The notes under the pieces were generated by a model. It had not been told where the DNA came from. It was given only the letters and a program-made list of their open reading frames with translations, and did not search any database. Shown piece by piece: positions 10,689 to 19,955 of a DNA stretch of 62,694 bases; positions within the stretch are counted from its first letter, which is position 1; the number at the start of each line of letters is the position of its first letter. The position numbers and the translations under genes are program-made. Where the stretch lies: contig JAOUJV010000005.1 of the NCBI GenBank assembly GCA_029882995.1, forward strand, positions 1 through 62,694, read 5' to 3'. The DNA comes from Gammaproteobacteria bacterium. Lineage in GTDB: Bacteria; Pseudomonadota; Gammaproteobacteria; DAOVJZ01.

Positions 10689-11468
10689 TTATCCCGATAT
10701 CCCTTTTGCCTCAAGGAATTCAAGCGGTACATCGGCATTTTTTCTGCCTGCAATGGCGAAATAATAGAGGGGTTCGCCTTCTATCGATAACCTGTGTCTG
10801 TAACGCTCAATATGATAGACATCAAGGTATTTGGAGAAGATCAATTCCCGTATCATTTTTGAAAAACCTGATTCGTCAGTGATATCGAAAAATGTTTCCT
10901 TTATATTAAAGGCAACCCATCCTTTTGCTTTTATAATATTAAAGGCTTCTATAAATGCTCTGGTTGGGATATCACCAAAACCCAATGCGGCAACGGTTAC
11001 CATGCAGTCACACTGCCACGAAGCGATGTCTTCTTTTGCTTCTCTGCTTAAATCAGTGAAGTCTTCAACATAATAGTTGTCGTACAGGCCGGGTCTGTCA
11101 CGGACTGTGGCCTCATAGGCTTCTTCAATAATATCAACACCGATCAGGCGTGATACGCCGTGTTTTTTTAGTGCCTCACCCATCATGCCATTGCCGGCAC
11201 CAAAATCCAGTACCCGCAATTCAGATAAATTATCTTCAGACTGTTTTAGGGAAGACTCCAGTATGGTGGCTACTTTTTCTGGTGATGTGCATTTCAGGCG
11301 ATCATAAAAGATCTGTTCGTAGAGGCCTTGCACCTGATAAATTTCATCATAGTCATGAAATCGTATTTTACGGTTGCCGCCTGACCCTTGAAGATAGAAG
11401 TAAACCTCGTCCTGATTGAGGCCGGAAGATTCGGGTTTTGGAAATTGTATTCTGTGTCTTTTTAACAT
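10689..11468 (-). CDS. Class I SAM-dependent methyltransferase
   Basis: VLDFGAGNGMMGEALKKHGVSRLIGVDII SAM-binding motif. Confidence 0.8.
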   Translation of the reverse strand: MLKRHRIQFPKPESSGLNQDEVYFYLQGSGGNRKIRFHDYDEIYQVQGLYEQIFYDRLKCTSPEKVATILESSLKQSEDNLSELRVLDFGAGNGMMGEALKKHGVSRLIGVDIIEEAYEATVRDRPGLYDNYYVEDFTDLSREAKEDIASWQCDCMVTVAALGFGDIPTRAFIEAFNIIKAKGWVAFNIKETFFDITDESGFSKMIRELIFSKYLDVYHIERYRHRLSIEGEPLYYFAIAGRKNADVPLEFLEAKGISG

Positions 11469-11706
11469 GATTCTCCTATTTGGTTTGATGTGAATTGGCC
11501 CAACGATGTAAGGAATGGGCTTGGCTCACGACAAGAAATTATCTTGTCGTACGGGTGTGAAGCCCCGTTTGAAAAACGTCGCGTCAGCGACATAAAGACT
11601 GTCACTCCGAGACCATGCGGATTTGTTACGAGTTTCTGGTCACGTTGTGACTATACGAACATTTATTGATGAGATACCGGATCTAATCCGGTATGACGTA
11701 AATAGT

Positions 11707-11791
11707 TGGTGCCGATGGCCGGACTCGAACCGGCACGGGTTACCCCACCACCCCCTCAAGATGGCGTGTCTACCAATTCCACCACATCGGC
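11707..11791 (-). tRNA. tRNA-Leu (anticodon GAG)
   Basis: Minus strand gccgatgtggtggaattggtagacacgccatcTTGAGGGggtgg...ggttcgagtccggccatcggcacca; cloverleaf and encoded CCA. Confidence 0.95.
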
Positions 11792-11803
11792 TAACAGGTT
11801 TGC

Positions 11804-12178
11804 TTACTCAGGTACTGCTGGTTTATCTGATTCAGCGGGCTTTTCAAGAATAACCGGTACGTCTTCAGCTGATTTTTTAGCTGGAACAACAGGTGCTTCG
11901 ATTTGTGTTTCCGGCACGAGTTGATCAACCACGCTGGTTTTCTTGGTGTTTTGTCCGGCAATGAAGGCCAGTGCCAAACTGAGGATAAAAAATACCGTTG
12001 CCAGGATACCGGTAACACGGGTCAGGAAGTTGGCTGAACCCTGACTACCAAAGACTGAAGCCGATGCCCCGCTGCCAAATGCCGCGCCGGCATCTGCACC
12101 TTTACCATGCTGAACCAGTATCAGCCCAATCAGGGTGAGCGCAACGATCACATGAATGATGAGTAAAATTGTTTGCAT
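11804..12178 (-). CDS. secG: Preprotein translocase subunit SecG
   Basis: LIGLILVQHGKGADAGAAFGSGASASVFGSQGSANFLTRVT. Confidence 0.96.
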   Translation of the reverse strand: MQTILLIIHVIVALTLIGLILVQHGKGADAGAAFGSGASASVFGSQGSANFLTRVTGILATVFFILSLALAFIAGQNTKKTSVVDQLVPETQIEAPVVPAKKSAEDVPVILEKPAESDKPAVPE

Positions 12179-12182
12179 ATTG

Positions 12183-12935
12183 TTAACCTGCTGCTTTACC
12201 TATTGTCAGGAAATCATCGGATTTAAGGGAAGCGCCTCCGATCAAACCGCCATCGATATCTGCCATACCGATCAATTCTGCGGCATTACCTGCGTTCATA
12301 CTGCCGCCATAGAGAATTTGTACTTTTTCAGCAACGCCGGCATCCATTGAAGCCAGTTTTTGACGGATTGCTGCATGGGTTTCCTGTGCCTGATCCGGTG
12401 TCGCTGTTTTGCCGGTACCAATCGCCCAAACCGGTTCGTAGGCAATGACGCCATCGGCCAGAGCTGCAATGCCAACCCGGTTAATCACTGCGTCTAACTG
12501 ACGATTGACGACTTCTTCAGTAATGCCCTTTTCACGTTCTTCGAGTAATTCACCAACACATAAAATGGGTACCAGTCCGGCATTACGTGCCACTTCAAAT
12601 TTGTGTGCCACGATTTCATCGGTTTCACCGTAGAGTGAGCGGCGTTCGGAATGACCGACAATCACGTACTTACAGCTGAAATCCTTGATCATGTCAGCTG
12701 AAATCTCGCCGGTGAAAGCACCGGATGCTTCTGTGCTCAGATTTTGTGCGCCCCAGCTGACATTACTGCCATTGAGCTGCTGCTGAACATCGGCAAGATA
12801 GACATAAGGAGCACAAACTGCGACTTCAGCCTTGTTTACTGCACCGATTCCGGCCTTGATTCCATCCAGCAGAGCTTTGATACTCTCGCGGGATCCATTC
12901 ATTTTCCAGTTTCCGGCAACTAACGGCTGACGCAT
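12183..12935 (-). CDS. tpiA: Triosephosphate isomerase
   Basis: VAGNWKMNGS, YVIVGHSERR, AYEPVWAIGTGKTATPDQAQE, LYGGSM. Confidence 0.98.
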   Translation of the reverse strand: MRQPLVAGNWKMNGSRESIKALLDGIKAGIGAVNKAEVAVCAPYVYLADVQQQLNGSNVSWGAQNLSTEASGAFTGEISADMIKDFSCKYVIVGHSERRSLYGETDEIVAHKFEVARNAGLVPILCVGELLEEREKGITEEVVNRQLDAVINRVGIAALADGVIAYEPVWAIGTGKTATPDQAQETHAAIRQKLASMDAGVAEKVQILYGGSMNAGNAAELIGMADIDGGLIGGASLKSDDFLTIGKAAG

Positions 12936-13102
12936 TTTACTCCCCTTTTCAATAACTTACGGTTTAATATTAAAGAACAAAAATGAGGGGGAATTCTACG
13001 GGCACTAGAAGAAAAAATCAATGTGGATCAAGGGGGTTAGATTCAAAAACCCAATCTCACCTATAATAGCTTTCAAACCAATAAAAAAGACGACCCGCCT
13101 GC

Positions 13103-13741
13103 ATGCAGTCTTCAACAAATCATCATCTGGAAATTATTAATCTGGCCTGTACCCGTCAGGATCGACGCCTGTTCAGTGGCCTGAATTTTACGATGACCAA
13201 CAGTGACATACTCCAGATTGAAGGCCCGAACGGCAGTGGCAAGACCAGTCTGTTGCGTATGTTGTGTGGTTTGTTGTTACCGGAAGAAGGTGAGATCCAT
13301 TGGCAAGGTAAAGACATCTCACGTGATCGTGCCCCGTTTCTGGAAGACCTGATTTACATCGGTCATCGTCCCGGTATCAAGGATGAACTGACACCACGCG
13401 AAAACCTGAATCACATTTGTAATTTGCACGGCAGTAAACCGGACACCGATATTGATCAGGCGTTAAAAAATGTCGGCCTGTATGGTTTTGAAGATGTGCC
13501 GGTGCGTACCTTGTCGGCCGGACAAAAACGCCGTGTTGCTTTGTCGCGTTTGTTATTTAGCACTGCCCGATTCTGGATTCTGGACGAACCCTTTACCGCG
13601 CTCGACAAGGCCGGTCAGTCTTATATTGAAAAGTTACTGGAACAACACAGTCAAAACGGTGGTTTGATCATGATAACAACACATCAACCGCTTCATCTTG
13701 AAAATTGTAATGTAAAGAGTGTTCAACTGGGCAATGCATAG
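13103..13741 (+). CDS. ccmA: Cytochrome c biogenesis ATP-binding protein CcmA
   Basis: 212-aa ABC ATPase; GPNGSGKTSLLRMLCGLL, LSAGQKRRVALSRLL. Confidence 0.95.
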   Translation: MQSSTNHHLEIINLACTRQDRRLFSGLNFTMTNSDILQIEGPNGSGKTSLLRMLCGLLLPEEGEIHWQGKDISRDRAPFLEDLIYIGHRPGIKDELTPRENLNHICNLHGSKPDTDIDQALKNVGLYGFEDVPVRTLSAGQKRRVALSRLLFSTARFWILDEPFTALDKAGQSYIEKLLEQHSQNGGLIMITTHQPLHLENCNVKSVQLGNA

Positions 13742-14417
13742 ACCATCGACATTTCAGGCGTGTAAAAGCCTGCTCAAACGCGATTTGTTACTCGCATTTC
13801 GTCATCGCGGTGAGCTGGCCAATCCGTTGCTGTTTTTTGTTATTGTGGTGAGTTTGTTTCCGTTGGGTATTGGGCCGGAGGCAAATACATTAAGCACAAT
13901 TGCACCCGGTATTCTGTGGGTCGCTGCCTTGCTTGCCGCCCTGCTTTCACTTGAAACGATTTTCAGATCAGATTTTGATGACGGCAGTCTGGAACAAATG
14001 TTGTTGAGTCCGCATCCGGCCGCGGTGCTGGTTGCAGTCAAGGTGTTTGTACACTGGCTGGTGAGCGGTGTACCGCTGATTTTATTGTCGCCACTGCTCG
14101 GTGTGTTATTGCAGATACCGGAAGAGTCCATGTTGATTCTGGTTGTCAGTCTGACACTCGGCACGCCGATTCTGAGTCTGGTGGGTTCTATTGGTGTTGC
14201 ACTGACTGTTGGATTACGGCGTGGCGGGCTGTTGTTGTCGTTACTGGTATTACCTCTTTACACACCTGTGCTGATTTTTGGTGCCAGCGCTGTCACCAAT
14301 GCTGCATTTGATTTACCGGTGGCCGCACAACTCTATTTTCTGGCGGCACTCTGTGTGCTGTCTATCACGCTGGCACCTATTGCAACGGCAGCAGCCTTGA
14401 GGATTAGTGCAGATTAG
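13719..14417 (+). CDS. ccmB: Heme exporter protein CcmB
   Basis: 232-aa polytopic protein overlapping ccmA; RSDFDDGSLEQMLLSPHP. Confidence 0.95.
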   Translation: MFNWAMHRPSTFQACKSLLKRDLLLAFRHRGELANPLLFFVIVVSLFPLGIGPEANTLSTIAPGILWVAALLAALLSLETIFRSDFDDGSLEQMLLSPHPAAVLVAVKVFVHWLVSGVPLILLSPLLGVLLQIPEESMLILVVSLTLGTPILSLVGSIGVALTVGLRRGGLLLSLLVLPLYTPVLIFGASAVTNAAFDLPVAAQLYFLAALCVLSITLAPIATAAALRISAD

Positions 14418-14501
14418 GAATAATCTTCTAATTCAGTTGGTTACAAACCCCCTTGATATCTCTGTTTTTCTTACTGTTTGGCACTAAGAAATACTAATAC
14501 A

Positions 14502-14515
14502 TTGATAAATATCAA
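14502..14515. promoter_or_regulatory. FNR/Anr-like box upstream of the multiheme island
   Basis: TTGATAAATATCAA matches TTGAT-N4-ATCAA at 10/10, within the palindrome CATTGATAAATATCAATG. Confidence 0.65.
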
Positions 14516-14575
14516 TGATATTAGGGGGTTGTTATGGTCAACTAGACCCTGCAATAGAAGCATGACCACTAGGAG

Positions 14576-14597
14576 CTATTGTACCTTTGTACAATAG
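14576..14597. repeat. Perfect inverted repeat in the leader region
   Basis: CTATTGTAC-CTTT-GTACAATAG. Confidence 0.8.
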
Positions 14598-14784
14598 AAA
14601 TCATACATAAATTAAGGGTATGCTAACTGGGAGTCATAAATAGGTCAGCTTTACTAGTAATCCACTCATAATAATAAGCAATACAATCAGTTAAAAAGCA
14701 GTAAATATAATTAATAGGGATGTTGCTTTTAGCACATGTGGGACTAAAAAAGCTGTTGGTTTGTGTTAAATGATGGGGGTCAAT

Positions 14785-15477
14785 ATGAAATCATATACAC
14801 GCTACGGGTATGTTACATACCTTTTCATTACTGCATTATCTTTATTTTTCGCCGTACTTGGTCAGGCAACTGCCGGTACAATCAAGGATACAGCGCATGA
14901 CTTTTCCACCAAGGGCTACACCGGTGGGCAAATCTGTGTTGTTTGTCATACACCACATAACTCAGATACCACAATAAGTGAAGCACCTCTGTGGAATCAT
15001 GAAACAACTGCAACAACTTTCACCATGTATAACAGCCCATCATTCGATGCAACAGGTGATGGTGCTCCTACAGGTACTTCCAAACTGTGTTTGTCCTGTC
15101 ATGACGGTACTGTCGCTATCGATAGCTTTGGCGGTACAACCGGCACTGACTTAATGATTGGTAACAAGGCGGTAGGTCGTGATGGCTCACTGGCTGATGA
15201 CCATCCAATCTCTATTACTTACGATGCCGCATTGTCCACAACTGATCAGGGATTGCATGATCCTTCTGCAACCAACGTGGAAATCGGTACCGGTGGTGAT
15301 AAAACACGTTCAGGTACAATTCAGACAGTTATGCTATCAAACAACAAGGTACAGTGTTCTTCATGCCATGATGTACACAACAACTTCGTTGCTAATGATG
15401 GAACTGGCGGTGGTGCACCATTCCTGAAGGTAACCAAATCCGGTAGTAGCCTGTGTCTGACTTGCCACAACAAGTAG
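14785..15477 (+). CDS. Exported tetraheme c-type cytochrome
   Basis: CVVCHTPHN, CLSCHDGT, CSSCHDVHN, CLTCHNK; signal peptide MKSYTRYGYVTYLFITALSLFFAVLGQATAG; listed ORF starts at 14770. Confidence 0.9.
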   Translation: MKSYTRYGYVTYLFITALSLFFAVLGQATAGTIKDTAHDFSTKGYTGGQICVVCHTPHNSDTTISEAPLWNHETTATTFTMYNSPSFDATGDGAPTGTSKLCLSCHDGTVAIDSFGGTTGTDLMIGNKAVGRDGSLADDHPISITYDAALSTTDQGLHDPSATNVEIGTGGDKTRSGTIQTVMLSNNKVQCSSCHDVHNNFVANDGTGGGAPFLKVTKSGSSLCLTCHNK

Positions 15478-15598
15478 CAGTCTGACCATACGTAAACCGA
15501 CGGCCTGATCCCATAACCCTCCTTCTCCGTTGTTACGGCGGAGGGTTATGGTTATAATCAGGATACCTGTTAAAACATCAATAATAAGGGTCTATGTT

Positions 15599-16711
15599 AT
15601 GCAGACCAGTAGATGTTGTTTCCGTCAATTGTGGCATGTACTTGGTTTACTGAGTGTGCTGGTGCTTAGTGGATGCGCCGGTGTCTCTACAACCAAAACC
15701 GAAGAGTCGGTCTTTTACCCGGCCCTGCCTACCCCTCCCCGCATCCAGTATCTGGCTCGTTTCTCATCTTCAAACGATCTGGCTGCCGATAATAGTAGTT
15801 TCAAGCAATTTGTTGTTGGCAAGGAATCTTCCAGCAGTCATCTGGTACAAAAACCCTATGGCGTTGCCGTTCATGAAGGAAAGATATACGTCGTCGATAC
15901 CCGTGGTTCAGGCTATGGCATCTTTGATTTAAAGAACAACCGCACCGATTTTATTCATGGTTTTGGCGGCGGCAAGATGGACAAGCCTATCAATATCACC
16001 ATTGATACCAATGGCACCAAATATATTACTGATACTGAACGCAACAAGGTGCTGGTCTTTGATAAAAACGATCAGTTTGTTCGCGCCTACGGCAGAAAGG
16101 ATCAGTTCAAGCCTATTGATGTGGCTGTTATTAATAACAGGCTATACATTTCGGATCTGTATCATCATCGTATCGTCGTGCTGGATAAAGATACGGGCAA
16201 GACCCTGTTTACATTCGGCACACCTGGCTCAAAAGAAGGTGAGCTGTTTCAGCCTACCAATCTGACCCTGTCTGCAGACAAGCATCTATATATCAGTGAT
16301 ACCGGCAATTTCCGTATTCAGAAATACACTCTGGACGGCAAGTTTGTGCGTACCTATGGCAGTATCGGTGCAACTGTAGGGAAGTTTGCCCGTCCCAAGG
16401 GTATCTCGGTTGATAAGACAGGGCGCCTTTTCATTATTGATGCTGCGTTTGAAAACATCCAGATTATGGACAAGACCGGCACACCATTAATGTTTTTTGC
16501 CGGGCCAGGCGACAAGACCGGCAATATCAATTTACCGACAGACATTGTGATTGACTATGACAATGTTAAATATTTCCAGAAATATGCCGATCCGAAATTC
16601 AAGCTTGAGTACATCGTACTTGTAGCCAGCCAGTTCGGCATTAACAAGGTAACTGTTTTCGGGTTTGGGAAAATGCAGGGCATGGATTATTCAGCCCCCA
16701 AACCGGAATAA
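15599..16711 (+). CDS. NHL-repeat (six-bladed beta-propeller) lipoprotein
   Basis: ORF listed from 15530; ATG at 15599 gives MQTSRCC...LSVLVLSGCAG lipobox; repeated FxxPxxIxxDxxxxxYIxDxxNxRI units. Confidence 0.85.
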   Translation: MQTSRCCFRQLWHVLGLLSVLVLSGCAGVSTTKTEESVFYPALPTPPRIQYLARFSSSNDLAADNSSFKQFVVGKESSSSHLVQKPYGVAVHEGKIYVVDTRGSGYGIFDLKNNRTDFIHGFGGGKMDKPINITIDTNGTKYITDTERNKVLVFDKNDQFVRAYGRKDQFKPIDVAVINNRLYISDLYHHRIVVLDKDTGKTLFTFGTPGSKEGELFQPTNLTLSADKHLYISDTGNFRIQKYTLDGKFVRTYGSIGATVGKFARPKGISVDKTGRLFIIDAAFENIQIMDKTGTPLMFFAGPGDKTGNINLPTDIVIDYDNVKYFQKYADPKFKLEYIVLVASQFGINKVTVFGFGKMQGMDYSAPKPE

Positions 16712-16890
16712 TCTGAGAAAACTGAATATACGAAAACACCTGAACACCATGATACATAATATCTATAAACTCATTGGGATATAAAGGAGCCAGGTGTAAA
16801 TGAATACTTTTATATACAGGAAGTCTGTTTGCCAATGGAGTGTAAATGTAGTCGCATGGCACACGGTAAATTGCTTGGATATATGTTGTA

Positions 16891-18909
16891 ATGTTAAAAA
16901 ACAGGAGTCTTATCAGTGGTGATCACCACTCTATTTTGCCCGCTATCCGGCTTGGGCTTCTGTTATCACTGTCTGTTCAAAATATCCACGCACAGGGACT
17001 GGCTGACATTACTTCATTCCAGCTAATGGATGTCGAAGGCTTTGCTTCTATGCGCTACGCCTTTGATGATAAAACCACAACCTCTTCCGGCTCTACTACC
17101 TACGAATCCAGACCCACACTGGAAGAAGAGTTTTACATATCAACCCGCAGTTATGTCTATCATCCAAATTTCCTGAATATGGATGTCGGTGCAGGGGTAA
17201 TATTTTCACAACAGGATTTTGAATCCAATGGCGGCAGCTCAAGCAGTGATGAAAACCTGTTTAATTTTTCTGCCAACCTGCGTTTTCTTGAATCCAAGCC
17301 CTACCCGTTTACGCTTTATTACAATCTTTCCCATCCGGCAACCAGCATTGGAATGTCCGGTCGTTTCCTGCAGGAAAATGAATTGTATGGTGTAAATATT
17401 TCCCTGCGGGAACCGCTGGTCCCTCTTATGCTTAATCTTGATGTATCTCATGAAACCAACAAGGGAGAAGGCTTTGACACTCTGGTCGACAACTCGACCG
17501 ATCAGGCAAGATTTTATGCCTACAAGTCATTCAGTACAGGCAACAACGTCCAGTTCTCACATCAATGGAAAGAACGATATGCACGCAGCGGCAATCCCGG
17601 TGTGCCGATACAGGCTACATTAATAACGACCAACACAAGTAATCTTAACGTTAATAATACCTTCGGGGAAAAAAACCAGCTCAAACTAAATCAACTGCTC
17701 TCCTACATGGAGAATGAAACCAGCACCGATACCACCACTTTCCGTTATTCACCCGGTTTGCATTGGACGCACTCGGAAAAAACACGATCCTTTTATCGCT
17801 ATAACCTGTTTGATAACAACTATGGTTCTATTGAAACCGAAAACCAGTCCCTGAACATGGGGCTCAGCCACAAGTTCACTGAAAAACTACTCGGCAATGC
17901 CGACCTGCTGACTGAAGACAACAAAACAACCAACTTTGAAAAACAACGCTACGCCGCCAATGGTTCACTTAGCTATAAACATGCTATCCCCTGGGGCTCC
18001 ATGACTATCGGCGGCAACTGGCAATATGATTACAATGATCAGGAAGGTGACAGTCTTGTGCCTGTGGCCGATGAGTCGGTTACATTGAATGGAACAACAG
18101 CAGTCGACCTTGCCCAGGAGAATATTGATATAAACAGCATCAGGGTTACTAATCTTGCCAAGGACACAACATATGATGAAGGTGCTCTTGCAGATTATGT
18201 TATTACAGTTGCTGGCAACACCACAAAGATAGCACGTAGTGGAGTCGGAAGTGCTATTAATGATGGTGACACTGTGCTGGTCAGCTACAACTACGAATCC
18301 GGCGGCACCATTGCCTACAGCAGTTTTACCCAGGGTTACCAGCTTAATCTGGATTTATTTAACTATTACGGTGTTTATGTGCGCTACCGCAATGTTAACC
18401 AGAACCTGGAAAGCGGTGAGCCAACAACATCCCTGAATTCATCAGAAAATATTGCATTTGGTGCCAAGGCCAATGTGCCATTGGTCAATGACTGGCAGGT
18501 AGGCGGTGAAGTTAATCATGAGATCCATAATGCCGATATCTCTTCCTTTACCCGCACCAACTATGACGCCTATGCACAAACCAGTCTGCCACGCCGAAGT
18601 ATTCTGCGTTTCTCCGCACGTCATAACGTGATCGACAATGAATCTTCCGCAGAAGACACCGACCTGTATGGTTTGCGCATCAGGTTGACTTCACAACCCT
18701 GGTTCCGTACTACACTAACAGCAGAAGTGGATTATGAAGAGGATCAAGGTGGTTCTGTTTTACGTGAGCGACTCGTACAACAGGTTGGTATGACATGGCA
18801 ATACCGCCAGTTGAACCTGACCCTGACCGGAAGACATCATAATGAAACGCAGGGAACAACCGAGCGTGAACAGGCACAAATCTATCTCGTATTAAGGCGG
18901 ACTTTCTGA
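16891..18909 (+). CDS. Outer-membrane beta-barrel protein, candidate porin partner of the cytochromes
   Basis: 672 aa, signal-like N-terminus, alternating amphipathic strands, C-terminal ...AQIYLVLRRTF ending in Phe. Confidence 0.75.
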   Translation: MLKNRSLISGDHHSILPAIRLGLLLSLSVQNIHAQGLADITSFQLMDVEGFASMRYAFDDKTTTSSGSTTYESRPTLEEEFYISTRSYVYHPNFLNMDVGAGVIFSQQDFESNGGSSSSDENLFNFSANLRFLESKPYPFTLYYNLSHPATSIGMSGRFLQENELYGVNISLREPLVPLMLNLDVSHETNKGEGFDTLVDNSTDQARFYAYKSFSTGNNVQFSHQWKERYARSGNPGVPIQATLITTNTSNLNVNNTFGEKNQLKLNQLLSYMENETSTDTTTFRYSPGLHWTHSEKTRSFYRYNLFDNNYGSIETENQSLNMGLSHKFTEKLLGNADLLTEDNKTTNFEKQRYAANGSLSYKHAIPWGSMTIGGNWQYDYNDQEGDSLVPVADESVTLNGTTAVDLAQENIDINSIRVTNLAKDTTYDEGALADYVITVAGNTTKIARSGVGSAINDGDTVLVSYNYESGGTIAYSSFTQGYQLNLDLFNYYGVYVRYRNVNQNLESGEPTTSLNSSENIAFGAKANVPLVNDWQVGGEVNHEIHNADISSFTRTNYDAYAQTSLPRRSILRFSARHNVIDNESSAEDTDLYGLRIRLTSQPWFRTTLTAEVDYEEDQGGSVLRERLVQQVGMTWQYRQLNLTLTGRHHNETQGTTEREQAQIYLVLRRTF

Positions 18910-19955
18910 TGACACGTCTATTATCAACACTGTTCGCTTTTACTGTTATTGGGGCCATATCCATCCTTGCCGCTTCCTGTGCCACAACTACTACCCCTTC
19001 TGCACAAGAAGCCATTAAAAGGGTATGGCCCCAACCACCGGAAACTGCACGTATTGAATATCTGGGTAGTTTTTCCAGCCCGGAAGATCTGGGTATCACC
19101 AAATCCTTCTGGCAACGCCTTGGAGAGTTTTTTACCGGCGTGGAACAGAACAATCTGATCCGCCCCACTGCCATTATTACAACTCGTGATGGCAAGTATG
19201 TTTTTGTTACCGATCCGGGAGCCAAAGGTGTGCATCAGTTTGATCTCGATCATGGCAAATACCGGATCATACGCCGAAAAAATAATATGCCATTGCTCTC
19301 CCCGATAGGTATAACCACAGGACCAGACAATCACATTTATATAACCGATTCTGCACTCAACCAGGTTTATGCTATCAACCCCGATTCCAAATATGCTGTA
19401 CCCGTCACGCTTGATGGAGAACTCAAACAACCCACCGGCATTACCTATGACGAAAAAACAAACCGGCTTTATATTGTGAATACGGCTGCACATCATATAA
19501 AGGTCTTTTCCGGCAATGGAAAATTCATTAACCAATTTGGTAAACACGGAAACGGGGCCGGACAATTCAACTATCCAACCTTTATCTGGCAGGACAACCA
19601 AAGGCGTCTGTTGGTAACGGATTCATTGAACTTTCGTATCCAGTTAATGAACGCAGATGGAAAAATGCTGGGCAAGTTTGGCAAGGTCGGGGATGCCACC
19701 GGTAACCTGTCCCGACCCAAGGGGGTTGCCACTGACAACCAGGGACATATTTATATTGTTGATGCGCTGTTCCATGCCTTCCAGATATTTGATTCCAATG
19801 GTCAACTATTGCTGGATTTGGGCAGTCAAGGCCAAAAACCGGGAGAATTCTGGCTCCCGACCGGGATTTTTATCACACAGGATAATACAATCTATATTGC
19901 CGACTCACACAATAAACGGGTCCAGCAATTTCGTTATATTGGAGGTAGACCATGA
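18909..19955 (+). CDS. NHL-repeat beta-propeller lipoprotein
   Basis: ISILAASCATTT lipobox; VWPQPPETARIEYLGSFSSPEDLG header parallels PPRIQYLARFSSSNDL of 15599-16711; TGATG overlap with the barrel gene. Confidence 0.85.
   Translation: MTRLLSTLFAFTVIGAISILAASCATTTTPSAQEAIKRVWPQPPETARIEYLGSFSSPEDLGITKSFWQRLGEFFTGVEQNNLIRPTAIITTRDGKYVFVTDPGAKGVHQFDLDHGKYRIIRRKNNMPLLSPIGITTGPDNHIYITDSALNQVYAINPDSKYAVPVTLDGELKQPTGITYDEKTNRLYIVNTAAHHIKVFSGNGKFINQFGKHGNGAGQFNYPTFIWQDNQRRLLVTDSLNFRIQLMNADGKMLGKFGKVGDATGNLSRPKGVATDNQGHIYIVDALFHAFQIFDSNGQLLLDLGSQGQKPGEFWLPTGIFITQDNTIYIADSHNKRVQQFRYIGGRP

Noticed and set aside
16800-16922. Small ORF MNTFIYRKSVCQWSVNVVAWHTVNCLDICCNVKKQESYQW with a reasonable RBS before the beta-barrel gene
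   Set aside because: Overlaps the barrel start out of frame, no recognisable features; could be a leader peptide but evidence is too weak.
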